From: Blepharisma japonicum
Taxonomy: Eukaryota; Ciliophora; Heterotrichea; Heterotrichida; Blepharismidae
Direction: 5' to 3'
NCBI GenBank assembly: GCA_949751835.1
Contig: CATKHK010000017.1
Coordinates: forward strand, 310,001 to 374,000
DNA length: 64,000 bases
In this document: positions 57,278 to 64,000 of the stretch, one piece after another
Layout: each line of letters starts with the position of its first letter
Position numbering within the stretch: position 1 is the stretch's first letter
Position numbers and translations under genes: made by a program
The notes under the pieces: generated by a model
What the model saw: the letters and a program-made list of their open reading frames with translations, nothing else
Databases searched by the model: none
Told to the model about the DNA's origin: nothing

Positions 57278-58176
57278 TTTTTGTATACCTTGGAAATAGT
57301 TTATTGACGATTAATTTATTTAAAAATGTTAGGTTGGTTTTGAATAGATGTAAGCTAAATTAGGCTTTGATGAATAATGAGATTGAAAAATTGAATTTAA
57401 AATATTGAGACAAGTTTGAAAGACAAAACTTAATAATTATTTTAAGTTCAGGTGTTTATATGTTTTTGAAATTTTTAAAAAAATTGAATTTAAATTTGAA
57501 TAATAAATGATAAGAGAATCATTTAATTTTTAATACTTATTAATGAAAAATAAAAACTTTAATAAGATTTAAGTTTTGGTTAAAATTTAAAGGAGAAATA
57601 TTTTTTTGAGATTATTTGAACTGAATTTGATTAAATGGCCTTTCCAAGTTTAAGGAGCCTAATATAGCCTAAGTTTATTCAATTGTAGCATAATTCTCCA
57701 AGATTAAACTAAATATAATTTTTCTCATCAAAACATAGTTGCTTTATTTATAGTTATTTAATGTTTTATCTGGTTGGATCTGCAAATAGATTGAAAATTA
57801 ATAAAGATAAAATTTTGCAGAATCTCATTAATGTCAGGCAGCTATCAAAATTCATTACCCAAGCTTATTTTCCTTAATAAATTTCTAAATATAAGCATCC
57901 CATCTATAAGTTTTATTATATATCATTCTATGACCATCTCAAAATTATTTTTGATATCTCATTTAATGCTAACCAACATAATACCATTGATATAAATTTG
58001 TCTTCTTTCTTTACTTACCAAAACTTATCTTTTCGAATATAGGGACTGATTTTTATATTTTTCCTCTCATGTTTGGCTTTGAATCATCAATTACTTCTGG
58101 ATTTAAAATCCATTTTGACGACTTTTTCTGACCCATTTTATATCTCATCACTCTGAGACTTATATCTAATATTTCC
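57278..58176. other. Long AT-rich divergent spacer (about 900 bases)
   Basis: The longest clean gap in the window, between divergent genes. Only short open stretches; no repeat, RNA or coding pattern recognised. Confidence 0.45.
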
Positions 58177-61100
58177 ATGAGCAAGCCACTCCATTATTAC
58201 CAAGGAGATAATACTTTCTATCCATCAGGACAAGAGAGAGATGTTACTTCAATGAGCTTCCGCCAACAAATTATTTACCTCATGCAGCAAACACGTGATG
58301 AGCAGCCTCGATCACAGAGGATCTCGTTAGAAGATGATGTAGATGAGCTAAGTGAATATTTACTTCAAGAGAAAATTAGAGTAAGCTATATATAGAACAC
58401 ACTCCCAAGCCCTTCTAAACAAGCCTTACGAAATAAGTATATTGAAGAAGCTTGCAAAGTTTTTAAACTGATTAAAAAAAGTGTATATGCAGAGAGAAAA
58501 CCTATAAAATTGGGATCCAACGAGATCATGGTGTGCACCTGCAAGCAGCCATATCGCATTCCAGAAGGCAAACTTGCTGGAAAGCTTACGATCGCATGTG
58601 GCCGCACTTGTTTGAATAGAGTTATCAGTACTGAATGCTATTTGGGCAGTTGCCCGCTCGGAGAACTCTGTACAAATAGAAGATTTCAGCTTCAGCAGCA
58701 TGCCCAAGTTTATCCGATTAAAACAGAAAACCGTGGATGGGGTTTAGCAGCAGGGCAGTTTATTAAAAAAGGTACTTTTGTGATCCAGTATCTTGGTGAA
58801 ATATATTCAATAGACTCACCTATTGGAAACAAAAGACTTGAAAAATATAGAGGAAAGGAGTGCACCTACTTGATGTCAACTTCACATAATGAAGTAATAG
58901 ATCCTACCAAAAAAGGAAACCTGGCCAGATTTATAAATCATTCTTGTGAGCCTAATTGCGAAACACAGAAGTGGAACGTCTTGGGAGAAATATGTGTCGG
59001 GATTTTCGCAAAGAGAGATATATATGAAGATGAAGAATTGACTTTTGATTATAGGTTTGATACACACAAAACATCACTGACCAAATGCCTATGTGGAGCT
59101 GCAAAGTGCAGAAAGTACTTAGGACTGATTCCTTCAGATTACCAATCTTCTGAAGACTGACTTAAAAGGCTTGATAAGATGAAATGCAGCATCTGCAAAA
59201 AAAGTAGCGAAGAAGACGAATATTTAGTCTTATGTGATGGCTGCAACAAAGGCTGGCACATTTATTGCTTAAAACCACCACTTGATGAAATCCCAAGTGG
59301 AGAATGGATGTGCCAAAAATGCACATTAAAACACAAGCCTAAAGGAGAAAAAAAACCAAAAAAAGAAAAATCCCCAGAACTTACAGAAGATCTTATTAAG
59401 AAAATTGAGCCTCCACAAGAAATCCTTATGATGATTGAAAAAAGGACGTTAGACACCCTCAGGAATCATTTAGATGATATTTTAGAAAAAGATGTAAAAC
59501 TTTTTTGAGGAAAATGTAATGACCAAGGACAATATGAAGTTACTATAAGAGGAGCTAATTCTCAGTATGTAGAAATGTTTATTGATCAGTTGTCACAAGA
59601 AGCGAAACCTGAAGTGCAAGTGCCTGATGAAATAACTGAAATTGAGCTAAAGGTGGAAGCTCTTTATTTGAAAAAACTTGTGAAATCATTTTCTAATATG
59701 CAGCATAAAGGTAATATATCTTACGACATGACATTATTGACTGATGATATCTATCCCTTAGACAAGTTTACTAGCATATTTCTTACAGGACACAGGCAAA
59801 GCATTGAAGGCTTTGCAGAAGAAATTTTGAATATTTTAGACACATTTCAGACCTCCACGATTTATTTTTCTATAACTGAAGCTTCAATATTGATGAGAAA
59901 TATAATTAACTTCAAAAATTTATTACATCCGGCTGAAATTAGAGTTTCAAAAGAGCAAGTTACTAATGAATCTCCCCACCCATTTTATTTTTATTCAAGA
60001 CTAGAAAGAAAAGTTGTATTAATAGGAACAGAAAAGTAATTTTTATTTAGAGAAATTGATGAAGCTTGTAGAGTGATTACAGCATGGTTTAATCAGCAGC
60101 TTAAAGGAGAACAGGAGCATTCATTTAATTTTATACTTCCAGTCAAAGTGTGCAAATATCTAAATCGATACAAAATGGATATCATCAAAGAACTAAATTC
60201 AATGCATGCATTTGTCATACCATTAATCAAATTTTTTGAGCCATTGCCACCAAGAAAATACCTTACAGTTTACATCGTTGGGACATGAAAACAAATAATA
60301 GCAGCAAAGAAAAAAATTATTGAAATAGCCGAAGATTATACAGAAAACAATGAAATTAATAAATTTTTTTCTTTTGTTACAGCCCAGATGTTTCGCCACA
60401 TTATTAAAAACACAGCAAAGTTTATTCATGCAATGGAGAAAAGATTTTTTAGCAGAAATGCTCAGGAGTTAGAGGTTTGGAAATACTGCCCACAAAGGCA
60501 TTATATTCTTGGATTTTGAGATGTATATTCCGCTGAACTGTTGTGTAGTGAGCAAGGAAATGAGAATATAGAATTATTTAGAAGCCAAGTTCTTAGTCAT
60601 TTATTAGAAGACGCAGATACATTAATTAACTTACTCAGACTTTCAGGGAGTGAAAGTCAAATGCAATATCTTATAGAAACCAGATGGAAAATCACCCTAG
60701 AAGAAGCTCTCCAGTTTGGCATCAATTTTTTCACAAGTTTTAACAAAAAATTCGAAGGCAATGGAAAAATGGGCTATGTGAATACCAGTCTAGAAGAGCT
60801 GAAAAATCAATTAATTGATATGAGTGAAGATGAACAATGAGAAGAAAACGATCGCTTTAAAATTATAGATAGAGCCATGAGAGAAATAGAACAAGATACT
60901 TCGTTTAAATCTTTCACAGCTTTTCCTACCAGCTATGGCGTAGATTATGATAATTCAGTTCCATCTCCTGATGTAGAAAGCAGACTTAGTAATTTTTTTA
61001 CGTCTTTACAGCAAAGAAAATTTATTATGGGCGATGAAAATCCTTCTCCACAAATAATTGAACCTACTTTAGTAAATCCTGAAGTTAGAGACAATGCTGA

Positions 61101-61194
61101 TATTGTTGTTGGGTGCTCCAAACACTCCAGAAATTTTCTTTATGTGGTTTTCCCTGAGAAAGCTCGAACATTAGGCATTCAAAATTTGAGGTAA
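58177..61194 (+). CDS. SET-PHD histone methyltransferase with KH-like repeats
   Basis: 995 aa from three exons (introns 58381-58395, 60036-60050). AWS zinc region at about 113-150 (CTCKQPYR, CGRTCLNR, CPLGELCTN), SET at about 155-290 (RGWGLAAGQFIKKGTFVIQY, RFINHSCEPNCETQKW, ELTFDYRFD) and post-SET (CLCGAAKCRKYLG). All SAM- and Lys-channel motifs are intact; the AWS-SET-postSET type is that of SETD2/NSD/ASH1, H3K36 enzymes. A PHD finger follows at 331-380 (CSICKKSSEEDEYL, CDGCNKGWHIYC). The C-terminal half has repeated KH-like units (YEVTIRGANSQYVEMFI; LTVYIVGTWKQIIAAKKKI), suggesting RNA contact. TGA-coded Trp join the exons' sub-blocks. Confidence 0.9.
58381..58395 (+). other. 15-nt intron
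   Basis: GTAAGCTATATATAG in the SET gene, removing a TAG before the AWS region. Confidence 0.9.
60036..60050 (+). other. 15-nt intron
   Basis: GTAATTTTTATTTAG in the KH-like half of the SET gene, removing a TAA within a Lys codon. Confidence 0.9.
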
Positions 61195-61447
61195 TAATAT
61201 TTGTCATAAATTTATCTTAAACGGAATATAATAAGTGTTAGTTGATTGCACATCATATATGTGTTTTGATTAGTAATTTTTGATGAATGAATATATATGT
61301 GAATAAGAAGAGACTAATAAGAGAGCAAATATATTTAAAAAAAATGCTTTCTGAAAAAAGTATGAAAGAGCAAGTTTAAAAGTCTAAGCATTATTTAAAA
61401 TTCTGAATTCATTGCTTATGTCATTTTAGAACTTTTAGTGTTATAAG

Positions 61448-61576
61448 GTTACGGTTTTCGGCTTAAAAGCTGTACATAGAGGTCTATTTCACTTCAAAAC
61501 AAAGGCATATTTAGTTTAGCGATTGATAGGAAAAAGTGCATCTGCAAAAACTAATAGCAAGCATAAACATCAACCT
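61448..61576 (-). pseudogene. Fragment of a pseudokinase B-family gene
   Basis: About 130 bases matching the C-lobe of genes B/B' (around 47095-47225; coding LLPIAELNTPLFWSEIDCYV in the intact gene), with small indels and many substitutions. It is far from the array (11 kb) and directly abuts a copy of the SET gene's tail. Confidence 0.7.
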
Positions 61577-61924
61577 GGAAGAGCTGAGAATCAATTAATT
61601 GATATGGGCGAAGATGAACAATGAGTAGAAAATGACTGCTTTAAAATTATAGATAGAGTCACGAGAGGAACAGACCAATATATTTCGTTTATATCTTTAA
61701 AAGCTTTCCATTTTTCACGTCTTTGGCATAAAGAAAAATATTATGGGTGATAAAAACCCACATCAAAATAATTGAAACTATTCTAGTAAATCCTGAAGTT
61801 AGATACAATACTTATATTGTTGTTAGATGCTCCGAGCACTCAGAATTTTCTTTATACAGTTTTTCAGAGATAGCCCGAACATTAGGCTTTAAAATTTAAG
61901 GTAATAATATTTGTCATAAATTTG
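61577..61924 (+). pseudogene. Degraded copy of the SET gene 3' end
   Basis: Matches about 60790-61215: GAAGAGCTGA.AATCAATTAA, the GATGAACAATGAG block and the stop-proximal GGTAATAATATTTGTCATAA are shared. Indels break the frame and internal pieces are lost. Formed by local duplication; now non-coding. Confidence 0.75.
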
Positions 61925-61953
61925 CGTACTTTCCATATAAAAATAAGTCAAAA

Positions 61954-63879
61954 ATGGCTTGAAATAGTTGTTGCAACATACCCACCAAGTCAATTCAAAC
62001 AATCCTCCCATTTCTGATTTTATGTGCATATGCTTACTATTTTGATCAATCATTCTATACTTTCACATCATTTTGGCTGATAATACTTTTTACTCCACTC
62101 TTTGTAAATTATCATAAAGACAAGCTAGAAGTTATTTTGTTTATAGAAGAAATTTTTAACTTCCTTTTCTACGGACTCAGGGGTTCTTGAATGGAGTTTT
62201 CCTTTTTACTATTATCGGGCTATATCCCTCTGAAGTGAACTGACTACAAAAATGAAATCGAATCAGTCAAAGCCAAGCTCCGATCTCAGGCAGAGCTTGT
62301 CTTCAAAGCGAGAGACGAATTAAAAGGGCTCATAGAGGTGCAAGAATTCAAACATTTCGCAGAAAGTCCAAGCTTAGTCACACAAAAGAGAAAAAGAATT
62401 GTGGAAAAGCTTAGGAACATGAAAGAAAGAAGAAGCTCATTTAGCTTGAGAAAACATAGCGTCGATTTTCAAAGCACAAAAAACTCTGACAGTGAAGAAT
62501 CAGACAGATTTAATAGTGACAATGAAGGCTTTTATGCCGATCACGAGCTTCATTTATTTTCTGATTTTTCCAGGTCAGGGTCTTTTGACGAGCTTTCCAC
62601 TGACGAAATTCAAAATATCATACAAACCTTAATAAGCCAAGAATTTTTATCTTGGCACACAAATGGGACATTAAATGCCCAAAACTCGACAAATATTTTG
62701 TCAGAGCTGCAAGAAATTTACTCACAAAATTTTGTTAATAGAGAAAAAACACTAAAAAGACCAATGAAACTGAAACAGACAAAAAGGACTAATGGGATCA
62801 GAGAAGGGGTTCAAAATAATGCAGCTTTATTAGAGTTCTTTGAGTCCATTGGAGAGTGGAATTTTGACACATTAGGAATAATAAAACACACCAGGCAGCC
62901 TATTTATGAAATAGGGCAATATATTTATGATTCCCTTGGGATCACTGAACATTTTTCGATTTCCAAAGCAAAAATCGCACAATTTTTAACAGAAGTCGAG
63001 GAAAAATACCGACCTCAAAATTTTTTCCATAATTCCATTCATGGGGCTGACGTATGCTGCTCTGTTTTATTTTTACTAAAAAATGGTTTACAGCTCTGTG
63101 GCACGTTATTGGATTTAGATATTTTTGCTATTATAACAGCAGCTTTATGCCACGATATTGGGCATCTTGGTCTCAATAATGCGTTTTTAATAGCTTCGTT
63201 TCATCCATTAGCATATAAATATAATGATCAAAGTGTATTAGAAAATATGCATGTAGCGACCACATTTAAAATACTCCACCGCACAAATACAAATATATGT
63301 GAAAGTCTTTCGAAGGCTGATTTTCTTGCTTTTAGGAAAACGCTGATACAAACTATTTTGGCGACAGATTTACAGAAGCATTTTATTAAGCAAGAAGAGT
63401 TTAGGACTGCGCTGAATAAAGAAGAATTCCCAAGTTTGAATGATGATGGATTTAGATCGATTGTGCTGCAGATAGTACTTAAATGTGCGGATCTAGGACA
63501 TGTAGCAAAAAAATTAGATATCCATAAAAGATGGACAGCTTTGATTTCGAAAGAATTATACTTACAAGGAGAAAAAGAAATTGAGGCAGGGCTGCCGTTA
63601 ACTCCTCTTTGTGATAAATCGAATTTAGATATCGGATCATCACAAAAAGGATTTCTTACTGTTGTCGCGAGACCTTTGTTTTTGCTCTTTGAAGAGTATA
63701 TATTGAAATGTAATGATGGAGGCGAAGATGAGCTTCCAATACAAATTTGTTGCCAATTAATCGATGAAAATACACAATTTTGGGAAGATGAACATAAGAG
63801 ATATGAAAATAAGCAGCCTTCAGAATTTGTACTTGATAATAATGGCCCACCTCTATTGCAAGAGGATCAATTTAAATAA
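61954..63879 (+). CDS. Membrane-anchored 3',5'-cyclic-nucleotide phosphodiesterase
   Basis: 641 aa. Two or three N-terminal membrane helices (LPFLILCAYAYYF, FWLIILFTPLFV, FSFLLLSGYIPL), then a charged coiled stretch (residues 95-190) and a class I PDE catalytic domain (about 330-620). Metal motifs are intact: HNSIHGADVCC, ALCHDIGHLGLNNAFL, and LKCADLGHVAKK with the second metal Asp. YLQGEKEIEAGLPLTPLCD is the conserved inhibitor/nucleotide pocket segment. It hydrolyses cAMP and/or cGMP at a membrane; ciliates use such enzymes in ciliary-beat and light responses. Four TGA-coded Trp lie in the N-terminus, so the true ATG is 61954. Confidence 0.92.
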
Positions 63880-64000
63880 AAAATGGTCAATTTTGGAAAA
63901 GATATATAGTTTTCAATAATTAAATAATAAACTCAATTTCAAATAAAAATAAATAATAAATTCTATTTCAATAATAACAAAATGGGGTGAAAAAACTGAT

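Overview
The window is gene-dense, AT-rich nuclear DNA from a ciliate. Two features point to a heterotrich close to Blepharisma. First, UGA reads as tryptophan: in-frame TGA falls where families expect Trp (cullin, ePHD fingers, TTLL1, formimidoylglutamase-like enzyme, MFS), while TAA and TAG end genes. Second, the spliceosomal introns are tiny: twelve of 15 nt with GTA...TAG ends and one probable 16-nt intron. No telomere repeat, rRNA or tRNA was recognised. Genes were rebuilt by reading TGA as Trp and removing these introns, so most models are longer than standard-code ORFs.

0-10 kb: the 3' part of a cullin (5' end outside the window), a small basic protein, an HMG-box protein, a PHD protein, two tandem EF-hand proteins, a small basic protein, an ODAD3-like coiled-coil protein and an ePHD-PHD-ePHD chromatin reader. 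10-19.9 kb: TTLL1 tubulin polyglutamylase, a 613-aa unknown, a four-helix AGTRAP-like membrane protein, a 543-aa coiled-coil protein, the PLP-homeostasis protein PLPBP, BCAS3-like WD40, a ureohydrolase and an 82-aa protein. 19.9-36 kb: a tandem MFS transporter pair, an unknown, an acylated EF-hand-like protein, a PH-kinase, a giant CD36-family protein, a 2-TM protein, MAEA/GID E3 subunit, an L-type lectin and a Sec12-like WD40 membrane protein.

36-50.2 kb is the accessory heart of the window. A START-domain lipid-transfer gene is followed by a tandem duplication of about 6.5-6.7 kb. Each unit carries two related minus-strand pseudokinase genes (A: helical N-terminus, coiled linker and two successive pseudokinase domains; B: the same with one pseudokinase domain) and a decayed Tc1/mariner-type DNA transposon. 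All recognisable kinase domains have lost the catalytic HRD Asp and the DFG Asp. The layout (helical bundle, brace-like coiled linker, dead kinase) resembles MLKL-type cell-death effectors, which is a hypothesis only. Copy B of unit 1 is broken by one frameshift and its unit-2 twin is open.

50.2-64 kb: a Ser/Asn-rich unknown, a coiled-coil protein, a Kelch-like propeller, an EF-hand protein with repeated F-x-P motifs, a 121-aa protein, an acylated IQ/MORN protein, a SET-PHD histone methyltransferase with KH-like repeats, a scrambled duplicate made of a pseudokinase B fragment and the SET gene tail, and a membrane-anchored cyclic-nucleotide phosphodiesterase. Several genes (TTLL1, ODAD3-like, MORN, F-x-P protein) suit a cell covered in cilia.
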